Below, one piece after another: positions 32,847 to 43,662 of a stretch of DNA of 64,000 bases. The notes below the pieces were generated by a model that was not told where the DNA came from, searched no databases, and worked only from the letters and a program-made list of their open reading frames with translations. A program made the translations under genes and the position numbers. How positions within the stretch are numbered: the first letter of the stretch is position 1; every line of letters begins with the position of its first letter. The DNA lies in contig OY723237.1 of assembly GCA_963210315.1 (NCBI GenBank), positions 2,294,001 to 2,358,000 of the forward strand, written 5' to 3'. Source of the stretch: Rhynchopus euleeides (taxonomy: Eukaryota; Euglenozoa; Diplonemea; Diplonemida; Diplonemidae).

Positions 32847-33567
32847 GACATCTGAGGCCACTGCGACCATTCCCAGGCCTCGGAAATGAGATTTTTGGCC
32901 CTCAAATGGGGTACCAGTCCCCACGAAATTCCGAAAAAAATCATGAAAATCGAAAGGTCCCACGCACCAACCAAAAATCGTCAAAAATGGACATGTCATA
33001 CGCAGCAAGGGGGCAAACCACTCCCCAATGCTCAATGATTCCACGGCAAGCCAGATTTTCTGATTAATTGGTTTGTTTGAGCATGTTCCTGGCCCTTGTT
33101 TGGAAAGTAGATGACCCCTGGCTGGAGAGGACGGTTGTGCTCGACCGGACGGAGAGAGAACCTTCTCCATAACCACTCCACAATGCCACAAGTGGCAGGA
33201 AGGCCGGGTGTTACAGGCCTCAACCAGGGTTCCAAGGCTCTCTACTTCCTGGCTGCGTCAGGGATCACCGGGTACAGCGAGCAGGATTCCCTGTCCTGAC
33301 ACCCCAGCATGTACCACCGGAAGAACCCGAAACAGCAGCCCCCCCCTCATGGGGGTTGCAAGAGGCACGGAAATCGTTCAAATCGGACCAAGTCCGAAAA
33401 TTCGGCACTTTCTTGGGTACAAATTGCGGTCCGAAATTTTCCGATTTTTTGAAAAAAGGCTAATTCTGTAAGGGGGACCTTTTCGAATTTTTTTTTTCGG
33501 GCACTTTTTCCACAAGGAAATGTCCGCCCTGTCCGCTACTGTCCACTACCGATTTCAAGGATCCTCC

Positions 33568-34523
33568 TTAGGTATCGGTGAAATACCAGTCGGGCCTTTT
33601 GCAAACATCGTGAGTGACGTTGTCGCCGAACCCGCCAGAACGCAAAAAAACCCAGAAAAAACAGAAGAAGTCACGGAACCCACGCAGGATGACAAGGATG
33701 ATGAAGAATGGAATAACGCCTAGTGGAGGGGAGAGGGGGGGTGGGCACGGAATACGGGAGGACTAAAGAAGATCTGCCTGTCACACTTCTGATTCACACA
33801 CGCGGTTTTTTGCGTCGGTCGGGAGCAGTCCGCCCCCCCCCCACCCCTTCAAATTCGATTTCACGACCCCCCCCCCCCGAAACAACCCTCGTTTACCTTT
33901 TCCATCTCAAAGGCCAATCTCGACTAAATGGCCAATTTCACGCAACACCGCACAATATCTCCAGGAAGTTTCTGGTCTGGCTGACACCGGGGGGGGGGGG
34001 GGGGGCTTCGAGGACCAAAAAATCACTCTGCGGGCCAAGCCGAAGACTTGTCTGGGGACTTTCGGTGTCCCCAATTTTTCAAATTTTGAAAAATACACTC
34101 ACTTTGCTAAACTGGACCCAACTCCCCACACTCTTTTTTTTAGCGAAAAACAGCAAATTTCGGCCGATTTTTTCTCATTTTTTCTCATTTTTTTCACCGA
34201 CTTTTCCATACCCCCTCTGTGAAAATTTCGATTTTTTGACATTTTTCGCGATTTTCTACAACTACTCGCCCACACAAAAACCGTTTTTTAGCAGGGAAAT
34301 GCACAAAATCAACGAATTGGGCCGTTTTAACCCCTTTCGTGCACTTTTTGGTCCCAGAAGGGGGTATATGGGGTGTTGGGGTCCCCCTACGACTTGTCCG
34401 TTTTTGTGTTCAAAGGGCCAAAAATGGCCAATTTTCCAAAATTAACTTTTTAATTTCCAAAAATTAAAAATTAATTTTCGATTATTCGCCGGAACAGCAA
34501 AATTAATCAAAATTACTCCGAAA
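33568..34523. other. Intergenic DNA, no gene recognised
   Basis: This stretch holds C and G homopolymers, a weak module H trace near 33850, and a segment at about 34075-34150 whose reverse complement recurs in the last intron of the helicase gene (about 52480-52560). An AT-rich block (34440-34523) is the host of the next hAT-like insertion. Confidence 0.45.
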
Positions 34524-35924
34524 CAGGCGTGTATCTATTTCACGGAATGAAAATAGGAATTTGGGGGAAAAATATTTTTTTGCACTATTTTTTTTGCACT
34601 TTTTTCCTTTGGATTTTATTGTGACCCTACTTGGTATTGGCAGAAAATTTTTATGTTCCCGGTCTTGGAGGTGCTCAAACATTCAAAAGAACACATTTTC
34701 CGTGGCCAAAAAAATTTTTGCACCCGGAGGTGGGGATGGGGGTGGTGGTCACTACTTTTTTGCACCATTTTGCTTTGGGTTTTATTGTGACCCTACTTGG
34801 CATTGGCAGAATTCTTCTATGTTCCCGGTCTTGGATGTGCTCAAACAGTCAAAAGAACACATTTTCCGGGTGCAAAAAAATGTTGCACCTGGGGGGTGGA
34901 GAGGGGGGTCGGAGGGCGGTGGTGTGAGAGGCTTGCTCTCGAGCTCAAACCAACAGATGTTCACTACCGTGGCCTCCGGCGGCTGGGGGGCTCCGCCCCC
35001 CAGACCCCCCTGTGGCGTGTCTTTGCGCGACAATTTATCGTCCCCCCATGCGACATGTGCTATCTGTCAGTTGTGTTGTACTTGAGCGTATGCGACTATG
35101 GAGCCAGGCCAACAGACGTTCGCTACCGTGGCCTCCGGCGGCTGGGGGGCTCCGCCCCCCACACCCCCCTGTGGCATGTGCCTGGTCTTGGAGCCAAGCC
35201 CTTGCGCGTACGGGGCTGCGGCATGTCGGTTCCAGCACCCTCGCGGGAGGCTGGGCCCGAGCACTGATCTCTAAGAGACGAACCACCTTGCGAATGCGAT
35301 CGGGTTTGCGGGCTTGCGGCCATGACATCTCGAAAGGGTCGTCGTGGGCCCGTGATCATGTTTCGGGTTCGACTTGGTGGGCATCCGTGGCGATTCGCGG
35401 AACCACGTGTATGTGTGCGAGGAAGCAAAGAGATAACACACCAGGAGCCACGCAGCACCAGGTCGACCTGGATCTGATCGAGCTCAGGGGGAAGGAAGCA
35501 CAGTCACCAAAGTGATATCACCGCCGGCCTCAACCACCAAACTGCAACCGCAGAAGTTCCGCTATTCTCACAAGGGAAGGCGCCCTGGGATGTAGCAGTG
35601 ATTTGTGTGCAGCGCCATCAAGTGACACTGACCGCCTTGAACAGAGAGGTAGTGTACAGATGGCGAGCAGTGGGAGGGCGTGCTGTGTCCTTCCACTTCC
35701 CCATCTACCTCCATTCGTTCACCGTTGTTGATAGCGATTTTTTCGCCATTTTTTCGAATCGTATGCATCGGTCAGGCCGAGTGAATCAAAATAGCGCAAA
35801 AATCACACCAAAATCTGTGTCTGAGGCACAGAAATCGTGCAAAAAAGCACCCAAAAAAGTGCAAAAAAACCAAAATAGGATTTCGAAAATTGGCCAAAAT
35901 ACCCCCAAAATAGAGCCACACCTG
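34524..35924 (-). mobile_element. Non-autonomous hAT-like element, family hAT-2, copy 2 (1.4 kb)
   Basis: This is the reverse-orientation copy of the element at 24540-25741. The ends are CAGGCGTGTATCTATTT and AATAGAGCCACACCTG. An exact 8-bp duplication, ctccgaaa, lies at 34516-34523 and 35925-35932. It is about 200 bp longer than copy 1, largely because of an internal duplication of roughly 165 bp (34690-34870), seen as repeated GTGACCCTACTTGGNATTGG blocks. It carries two GC hairpin modules. No transposase is present. Confidence 0.85.
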
Positions 35925-36023
35925 CTCCGAAAAATTAAAAAGTTAACTTTTCAAGCGGAAATTAATTTTCGGGAAGATGGCAATTAAAAATTACAAAAAT
36001 TAATTTCCTGCCATCTATGATAT

Positions 36024-36821
36024 ACCTCCCTGCCTGCGGCACAGGCACTGCCTTTGTCCCCCACACCAGCCACAGAGAGCGTATTGTACTCGGTCCACGG
36101 TTGCTGATTCATTGTGATGCGTTGTATCCTCGAGTGAACGTCACACACTAGTGGCACCACCACCCGCCATCCGAGAGCTGTATTGACTTTGCGCGCTTCC
36201 GTTGTATTCACCTCGCCACGCATATTGCACCGTTCAGTACCAGTGCTCTTGGGCCAGGCAAAGTAGACCGCAGCAACTACCAATTCTGGCACAATGGGTA
36301 CCACGACAGCGCACTTCGTGTGTTCCCGGAATGTACAGCTCGTGTTGCAACAGTCGTTGTCAACACATCCCGGTTGTGGAGCACTGCTGCACAGGAATCA
36401 CACGACCATCTGGACTGTTCCGTACCTACAGGCAGCCTCCCGGTGCATGGTGGCAGGGAGGTATATATACAAGCCAGAACACATCGAAGACCTGGCTAAT
36501 GCCACCTACATAGCGCCTGACACCCACCGGATGACGTGGTTGGCAAGCAACATGCATTGCAACCCTCAGATGTGGTGTGTTGGGGCATTTTCTTTTCCAA
36601 CCACCCACACAGTGGCACTGTACGGTACCAAACGGTGGCACAAAATTTAGGTACCCCAATTCGGGCACCTGAGGTGCCCGGAATGGTGGAAAAGTGGGGT
36701 TCGATGGGTTTCCGGACCGATCTGGGGGGGTTTGGAGGGTTTACGGGGGCTTTGGGGCCTCTGCGCCGGTTTTTTGAAAAATCGTGTTTGTCCACGTAAA
36801 AGGGTGGCATTTGACCCCCCC
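36024..36821 (+). mobile_element. Foldback family A, copy 3, lacking its left arm
   Basis: It matches 2164-2962 of the complete copy at over 95% by eye, including the unique middle and the right arm ending TTTGACCCCCCC, then TA and a poly-C run. The left inverted repeat is missing, and the break lies next to AT-rich DNA at 35933-36023. Confidence 0.85.
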
Positions 36822-36840
36822 TACCCCCCCCCCCCCCCCC

Positions 36841-36898
36841 AATGAGTGAAGGGTGATCCCCCTTGTGCTTCCTTCTACTTCCATTTCACTACCCCCCC
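36841..36898 (+). repeat. ~60-bp module H, copy 3
   Basis: It matches copies at 12051 and 18577 from GAGTGAAGGG through CTTGTGCTTCCTTCTACTTCC to ATTTCACTACCCCCC. It lies directly after the poly-C run bordering foldback copy 3. Confidence 0.6.
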
Positions 36899-38348
36899 TT
36901 GCTTGTGAAATATGCGATTCCCTACCTGGGCCTCGCCACTCCAGGGTGCCCTATGCGATGGCTGTGAGCTGCCTCCCTACCACCCCTCTGCGGGGCCCCT
37001 TCCATTCAGTTGGCCCAATACAGCAAACACGGGGTGGTTGCGTGCCATTTGCAGTGTGCTGCTTGCAGCAGATCCTGGAAGAACAGCAATTGTTCTCGAG
37101 AACTGAAACTACTGCCCTGCCCGTTTGCTTCACTCGCTACAGGAAATCATCGTAATGTGTATTGGCCCGTTGTTCGCCAGTTGTTTTGTTTTTGGCTGAC
37201 GGCTGCCTGCCCCTCACGGTACTCTCTTGTCTGGGCTCTCTTCTTATGTCTCTGCAGGGCTGGAGTACAGAACGCGTACGGCTCAAGAAAAGAGAATAGT
37301 TAATTGAACAAATTGTAGCAAACGATGGGAGCCATTCCCATGGGTGTATGTTGGGCTGCACAGGAAGCAAGGCGTATTGTCCTCGTTTTGGAGGACATCG
37401 TCCTGACCACCTTCGGACCCTGTCGATAGCAACACCACCTTGCAGCCATCAGCTGCCTTTGATATTCAAGCCCAGTTACTAACATCAGAAGCGCCATGGC
37501 AGAACGCCACGGCAATCTCAAATTGCTGAACACCTCACTGCGCCCCCCCCGATGAGCAAAAGTGTCACTTCAACTCTGCCGCGCTTTCACTGTTGATACG
37601 TCGTTTGATGCGTTGACGCTTCCACACACATTGTGCCGGTTGTGTGTAGAGCACGTTTGGCAGAGCTGAATGACACTTTCCGCGCGAAAGTCGGGTGCGT
37701 AAAAAAAATAATGAAAGGGCGTCAATGGGGCAGAATGGGTCTGTGCAGTAGTCTAGCTCTCATAGTGCCTGTGGTGGTCGACACTGAAAAAATCTTGGGT
37801 GCTGCCGTGTGCGAGGTGCCGTGCAGGGGGGCGGGCGGGTGGGAGGGGGGGTGAATGAGTTGGTTTCCAACGCCTTCTGGCGTCTTGGTGTCCCCACCCC
37901 TCCCCCCTACAGTTCTTAGCACCCCAGGGTGAGGTGTACAGAATAGCGCCTTTCAAAAGTTACACACAAAGCGGTTGATGGGCCTTCGGAGAGAGAGAAA
38001 AGGTCATGTGGTGGTGTCTCACAGAAGCTTGGTTGCAGATGTGACACAGTGCGGCACACAGGGGCACGGAGCGGCAGGGCGCCGAACATCAAAAAAAGAA
38101 ATGCAAGAAATGAAGATCGCGTGCTTGCTTTCCTCAGCCATGCCCAATCGATCTTTCTTTTGTAGAGTGTATTTTTTTTTGATCTGCGAAACCTTTCTCT
38201 CTCATTTTTTTCTTCCAAAATTTATTTTTCAATTGCTCTCACAATCCAGCTCTCACCTGCGTGGGGCCCCCACCTAGACTCCCGGCAACGGCGGGTGGGA
38301 AGCAAGACGGATACGACGAGGCAACGAGGCTCCAAAGGCAACTAAGAG
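36899..38348. other. Intergenic DNA, no gene recognised
   Basis: This is single-copy-looking sequence. Several open frames of 60-100 codons exist on both strands, but none shows a recognisable domain or clear splice structure. Confidence 0.4.
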
Positions 38349-39148
38349 CAGGGCATTAGTTTGGGCTGGTTATCCGGTTATGATAACCAGGATTTGGAGA
38401 AACCTGGTTATTTTAAAAAATAAAAAAAAGTCAAAATTCTGGCTCGGAACCGGGGGTTTTCCTTACCAAGAAACCTGCTGCGCTCGCCCCACCAAGCCAT
38501 AGTACGACACGACCCGCATCTGTCATTCGGCGGCAGATGCAGGCCAAGATTGTACAGCCCCCTTCTACGCTGTCCCTCACTGACGAAACCCAGTCCACGA
38601 CGAAGGTGAGCCAGCATGCGACCCGGATTCGTGTGTGATCAACCCGTAACGTGCCGCAAGACTGCAACAGCCGGAATGCGGCCAACATCTGCAGCATTCT
38701 GCTGGAGCAGACAGAATCTCTGGGAAAGCTTCTGGAACCGCGTCGTGTCCTTCGCCACTGACTGGTGCAACACCACGGTGGTGGGAAACCCGGGGCGCTC
38801 CACGAGAAAATTGCCAAGTGCCTGTACACGCTCTGGGCGTCGTGCCGCAGCCATGCCCTCAATTCAAGCTTCGGGCGCTCGCGGAGTGCCAGGAAGCCTG
38901 TCGGCGTGTAGATGGGTTATCCTCCTGGCACCAGCGCGAATTGTGTGCTGTGTCTGACACCTCTCACAAACCCGGGGGAAGTAGAGACTATACATAACCT
39001 GGGGGTGGGGAGACAGATAATAGCACGCCGCGGTCACAACGGCGCAGGAGGCACTCGGGCGCGAAGCGCCCGAGCGAAAAAATTTGGTGGGTCATAACCA
39101 GGGTAACCAGGTTTCAGGCTCCGTTGGGAAGGTCAAACTAATGCCCTG
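38349..39148 (-). mobile_element. Non-autonomous hAT-like element, family hAT-1, copy 1 (800 bp)
   Basis: The ends CAGGGCATTAGTTTG and CAAACTAATGCCCTG are inverted repeats. The duplication ctaagag (7 bp, possibly 8 with the neighbouring C) flanks the element. It is essentially identical, in opposite orientation, to 41378-42177. No transposase is recognised. It includes a fragment (about 38465-38522) of the module shared with the LINE 3' untranslated region. Confidence 0.88.
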
Positions 39149-39743
39149 CTAAGAGCAGGCCGCAAAAGAAATGCACAGAACGAATGAACACCACTTACTT
39201 CTTCGCATATTCCACCCCATCCCACCCCATCCGACCCCATCCCACCCATGCCATTTGGCATGGATTCCCCTTCGACACTTCGTTCAACTTCAAACCTCAA
39301 ACTCAAAGCTCTTTCTCGAAGAACTTACACACGTCACCATCGGGGTGGCCCAGCGTCCCTTCTTAATCCACATTTTCTGATGCACGTCAGAAAAGCTACA
39401 GCAGAGGGGGGGCTTTCCCTCTAGCCGCTCTGCCTTGCCACGGTGGAGGCGGTGGGAAGTATTGAAGGAGTATTGAAGATCATCGTACTCCTGGGGCCAT
39501 CAGGTTAGCACCTTCACGCCATTTCAGACAGCGGTCTCGAAATACAAAGTGTTCGCACAACAGCAAGTGCTTTGTATCTGTATTTTTTGTCACGATACCA
39601 AGAAACCTTTCCAAAAAAAATATAAAGGGGGGTCACAGCTATTGTTTACCTGGCTTCATGTAAATAGTAGATGTGCATGTAAATAATAGCTGTGAATAAT
39701 ATTCACTGTAAACAATACGTGTAAATAATTTTTCACGCACATA
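39149..39743. other. Intergenic DNA, no gene recognised
   Basis: This contains a CATCCCACCCCATCC-type short repeat near 39215-39250 and a stretch with inverted GTAAATAAT/ATTGTTTAC motifs (39640-39740). No supported gene was found. Confidence 0.4.
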
Positions 39744-40295
39744 GGAGGATTCTTCATATTCCTGGATTTCCCGAATTTCCTGGATTTCCCCCGGCCCCTT
39801 AGGCGGTTTCAGGGCGGACAGGGCGGACATGCCCGGACCCGGAAATCCGGGTGTCCGGATGTCCGGATGTCCGGGTCCAATTTTGACCCCCCCCCCCCCC
39901 CCCCCCGGACATTTCCCGAATTTCCCGCCCGGACATGTCCGGGCGGACATCCGGACATCCAGAAATGTCCGCCCCGGACAGGGCGGACATGTCCGGACCC
40001 GGAAATTCGGGAAATCCAATTTTGACCCCCCCCCCCCCCCGGACATGTCCGGCCAGGACCTCAATAGTTTGATTTTTGGTCCAGAAAATAGTTTGAAAAT
40101 TTTTGAAATCTGGGTGCCCAAATTTTTTGCTCCTAAGACCGGCGATTTGTAGGGGGACCCTTTCGAATTTTTTTTGGGGAAGGGTAAATTGAACGTTTTT
40201 GGCCAAATGAAGCCACTGCGACCATTCCCGGGCCTCGGAAATCAGATTTTTGCCCCTCAAATGCGGTGCCGGTCCGGACAAAAAACCGAAAAAAT

Positions 40296-40697
40296 AACCC
40301 GGCGAACGTGTGGGAGCCCGAGGACGACCTCCAGGCCATCGACGCCTACGGGGACGACGAGACGCCCGCGGCGAACATCCCCGCTCTGCAGGAGCTTGCG
40401 GCGTCCCGTGTCTGGGCCGAGGGGGTGGTAGCGCGGGCCCGCGGCATGGCCCCCTGCGTCTCGATGGGAGGAGCCATCCCCCGCACCGTCGAGGCGTGGA
40501 GGCACTGCTTCCACCCCAGCTATGGCCTTTGCCCCCTCTCGCCCAGGGTGGCAGGTGACGTAGCGGCGGAGTGGCTGCAGGCGCGCATCCTGCAAGGGGG
40601 CGCGCAGGCCGAGCCCGGGAACCAGACGAGGGAGCCGGGGGTCAGCCTGCGCGTCTACATGCGCAAGCTGCAGACGGAGGTGGAGCGGGGCGAGTAG
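40296..40697 (+). CDS. C-terminal fragment of a LINE-type ORF
   Basis: Open from the insertion junction to a TAG at 40695-40697, this piece of about 133 residues begins NPANVWEPEDDLQAIDAYG. It is GC-rich, unlike the element C DNA around it, and ends LQTEVERGE. It has no start of its own because the insertion is 5'-truncated. It does not visibly resemble the C-terminus of the intact LINE. The LINE assignment rests on the flanking duplication, the A-rich tail and the shared UTR motif rather than on protein domains. Confidence 0.5.
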   Translation, partial: NPANVWEPEDDLQAIDAYGDDETPAANIPALQELAASRVWAEGVVARARGMAPCVSMGGAIPRTVEAWRHCFHPSYGLCPLSPRVAGDVAAEWLQARILQGGAQAEPGNQTREPGVSLRVYMRKLQTEVERGE

Positions 40698-41236
40698 GCG
40701 GAGCAGCGTCCCCACCCCCACCACCCCCCCCCCCCCCCGGGACCTTCCCCCCCCCCCCCTTTCATAGATGTGTGCAGGTGGCCGTTGTGAATGGTTAGAC
40801 AGGGGCTGGCCACCCCCTCCCCCGGGCTCTGCACAGCAGGTCTGGGTTAGAAACAACATAACCCCCCCCCCCCCTTCCTCCCCTCCCTTCCTCCCCCCTC
40901 CCCTCCCCTCCCCTATTGATGTCCCCCCCCCCCCTCCCCCAGCGCTTTGCCGCTCGTGTGAGTACCGCCCTGACTGGGAGAAAGGGTAGGGCTGGTTGGG
41001 TTGGCGGAGTTGGGCGGATGGGCGAAACGGAAAAATCGACGAGGTCGCAGCGTCAGGGCGTTCTGGGCTGGCTGGTGGTGGTTGGGACAAGACCGACGAG
41101 ATTAGAAGCGGCACTGGTAGACGGGTTTTGAGGCCCCCCGCCCCCAGGTTCCCCCTGCCCACCTGGACGGACCCAAGTGCCTCACACCGGATCTCTCCCC
41201 ACCCGGTGGTCCACCTGACGGATACGCGAAAAAAAA
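40296..41236 (+). mobile_element. 5'-truncated LINE insertion (copy B)
   Basis: It interrupts element C with an 8-bp duplication, gaaaaaat (40288-40295 and 41237-41244), and ends in an A-rich tail. It contains the last about 133 codons of an ORF, then a C-rich 3' untranslated region with TTGTGAATGGTTAGAC, nearly matching TTGTGAATGGTAGAC in the full-length LINE. Its last 90 bp recur at 6055-6140. Confidence 0.7.
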
Positions 41237-41377
41237 GAAAAAATCGTGAAAAATGGCCCATTTTCCCCAGCCAAAAATGGGCCAAAAATGCCCCCCGGAC
41301 ACCCCCAGAGACATGTCCTAATCCGGGGTGCCAGTAGGGGGGACCTTTCGAATTTTTTTTCGAGGAGAGGTCAATTG

Positions 41378-42177
41378 CAGGGCATTAGTTTGACCTTCCC
41401 AACGGAGCCTGAAACCTGGTTACCCTGGTTATGACCCACCAAATTTTTTCGCTCGGGCGCTTCGCGCCCGAGTGCCTCCTGCGCCGTTGTGACCGCGGCG
41501 TGCTATTATCTGTCTCCCCACCCCCAGGTTATGTATAGTCTCTACTTCCCCCGGGTTTGTGAGAGGTGTCAGACACAGCACACAATTCGCGCTGGTGCCA
41601 GGAGGATAACCCATCTACACGCCGACAGGCTTCCTGGCACTCCGCGAGCGCCCGAAGCTTGAATTGAGGGCATGGCTGCGGCACGACGCCCAGAGCGTGT
41701 ACAGGCACTTGGCAATTTTCTCGTGGAGCGCCCCGGGTTTCCCACCACCGTGGTGTTGCACCAGTCAGTGGCGAAGGACACGACGCGGTTCCAGAAGCTT
41801 TCCCAGAGATTCTGTCTGCTCCAGCAGAATGCTGCAGATGTTGGCCGCATTCCGGCTGTTGCAGTCTTGCGGCACGTTACGGGTTGATCACACACGAATC
41901 CGGGTCGCATGCTGGCTCACCTTCGTCGTGGACTGGGTTTCGTCAGTGAGGGACAGCGTAGAAGGGGGCTGTACAATCTTGGCCTGCATCTGCCGCCGAA
42001 TGACAGATGCGGGTCGTGTCGTACTATGGCTTGGTGGGGCGAGCGCAGCAGGTTTCTTGGTAAGGAAAACCCCCGGTTCCGAGCCAGAATTTTGACTTTT
42101 TTTTATTTTTTAAAATAACCAGGTTTCTCCAAATCCTGGTTATCATAACCGGATAACCAGCCCAAACTAATGCCCTG
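41378..42177 (+). mobile_element. Non-autonomous hAT-like element, family hAT-1, copy 2 (800 bp)
   Basis: The ends are CAGGGCATTAGTTTG and CAAACTAATGCCCTG. A perfect 8-bp duplication, gtcaattg (41370-41377 and 42178-42185), cuts element C at a site known from the uninterrupted copy. Its length and sequence match copy 1 at 38349-39148, so both moved recently or one derives from the other. Confidence 0.92.
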
Positions 42178-42331
42178 GTCAATTGAACGTTTTTGGACAT
42201 CTGAGGCCACTGCGACCATTCCCAGGCCTCGGAAATGAGATTTTTGGCCCTCAAATGGGGTACCGGTCCCCACGAAAATTCCGAAAAAATCATGAAAATC
42301 GAAAGGTCCCACGCACCAAATTCTGCCCAAA

Positions 42332-42953
42332 CACGAGAGGATCCACCGAATGGGACATCTGGAGGTGGTTGAACGAGCTCGCCCAAACCCACGATGTCAC
42401 CACCCACCTCCGCTACATCCCGTCACACGTTGGGGTAGCAGGGAACGAACTCGCTGACAAACAGGCGCAAATCGGTGCCTTCCGGCCGCAGATGGAACCG
42501 GTTAGCCTCGCGTCGGCTCGTGTCGTCCTCCGCCGACACATCTACAACGACGCAACGGTGCCCCGCACGGACAGCGTGTACGCGTACCGTTCGGGAATCG
42601 GGGAGACGCGACTGCAACGCCCCGACCTCCGCATGGAGGGACTCACCCGCTTAGGGGAAACCACCATCCGCCGACTCCGGGCCGACCACCACCGCCTGGT
42701 CTACGACCATGACATCCCGGGCACGGCACAACCACCTTGCCAACCCTGCCTGAAGCATGCGCCGGGCCACCCCCCGCCTGGGGTCTCACTGAAGCACCTC
42801 TTCTTCGGCTGCCCCGCGACAGCGTCGGCCCGACACCACCTCACAGCCACAAACGTGCACAACCTGCTGTTGCACAACTGCAAGGAGGCGCTGCGCTACC
42901 TGGCCGAGGCAGGGGTAACGGAGCACGGCGAGAAGGACTACCTGAACGCGTGA
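42332..42953 (+). CDS. LINE ORF C-terminal fragment: RNase HI end and zinc-knuckle-like tail
   Basis: The fragment of about 206 residues starts inside RNase HI. HLRYIPSHVGVAGNELADKQA is the hallmark last RNase H block, with the catalytic-type His and Asp, as in many LINEs and in cellular RNase HI. Downstream, CQPCLKHAPGH...LKHLFFGC fits the cysteine/histidine tail of LINE ORF2 proteins. The final EALRYLAEAGVTEHGEKDYL resembles the peptide in element C at about 10745-10810. The reverse transcriptase part is absent because the insertion is 5'-truncated. The stop is the TGA at 42951-42953. Confidence 0.8.
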
Positions 42954-43292
42954 ACCAAATAACATCATCAGAGAACAAGGGCTTCGGCCCGACCTCCCAG
43001 CACCCCCCCCCCCCCCCATCCCAGCCCCACGTCACTTTCCACAGGCCGCCAGGCGCGTCAGCGTCGGCGACCGCCCGCCCCCAGTCTGAGAGGCATCAGC
43101 CGAATCTCGGTGGAGGCGGGCACAAAACAAAAGGGAGAGTCGTCACTGTGCATATCAGCACGGTCCCGCCCTCTGTGCCAGACCAACACACCACCAAAGG
43201 AAAAGAGGAAGAGGCGACGTAAGGCAATGCCTCCGTGCGGCCAGGAGAACACGAAATAGCGACCCCCTCAACGGGGAATGCTACGAGCACGG
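42332..43292 (+). mobile_element. 5'-truncated LINE with RNase H (copy C)
   Basis: It interrupts element C after TTCTGCCCAAA, and element C-like sequence CCAAAAATCGT resumes near 43293, giving a short duplication of about 5 bp. It contains an ORF end with RNase H and zinc-knuckle motifs and a 340-bp 3' untranslated region with a poly-C run. The ORF type differs from the OTU-bearing LINE, so at least two LINE lineages are present. Confidence 0.75.
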
Positions 43293-43310
43293 CCAAAAAT
43301 CGTTCAAAAT

Positions 43311-43662
43311 CGTTCAAAAAAACCCATACGAGAGTACAAAAATGGCTACTGTGGAGTGTAATTCGTGATTTTATCTTACAACACCACAATTTGAGTTACT
43401 CCGCCCGGATCGAGAATACCCCCCAGTCGAAAAAAACAGTGAAAATCACTTTATAGGCAGTAGTGGTAACTAGGTGCTATTTGGCCTGGATGGGGGGTAG
43501 TGGGTCCCAGGGTGTGCCTCTGAGTGGAAACTATGTTTCCTGCACCCTGTGAATAAGTTTCCTGCACCCTCTCAAAAAAAATCCCGGAGACGAATTTTTT
43601 TTACAGTCAAAAAAAGTGGGGGAGGAGTAGAAAAAAGTGGGGGTGTAGGAGATTAATAGGAG
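43311..43662. other. Intergenic DNA, nothing recognised
   Basis: AT-rich sequence followed by short direct repeats of GTTTCCTGCACCCT (near 43528-43575). No gene is seen. Confidence 0.4.

Larger units (their letters stand above)
24089..33567 (+). mobile_element. Element C, copy 2, split by a hAT-like element and a LINE
   Basis: The element C parts are 24089-24539, 25750-26040 and 32857-33567. Together with the target duplications they collapse onto the uninterrupted copy at 9606-11076. The left end GGAGGATTCTT and right end AAGGATCCTCC are both present. The order of insertion of the two guests cannot be read from this copy alone. Confidence 0.85.
39744..43310 (+). mobile_element. Element C, copy 3, split by two truncated LINEs and a hAT-like element; right end missing
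   Basis: The element C parts are 39744-40295, 41245-41377, 42186-42331 and a short piece after 43292. They follow the order of the uninterrupted copy at 9606-11076. The last part diverges within about 20 bp, so the right terminus is absent. Confidence 0.8.
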
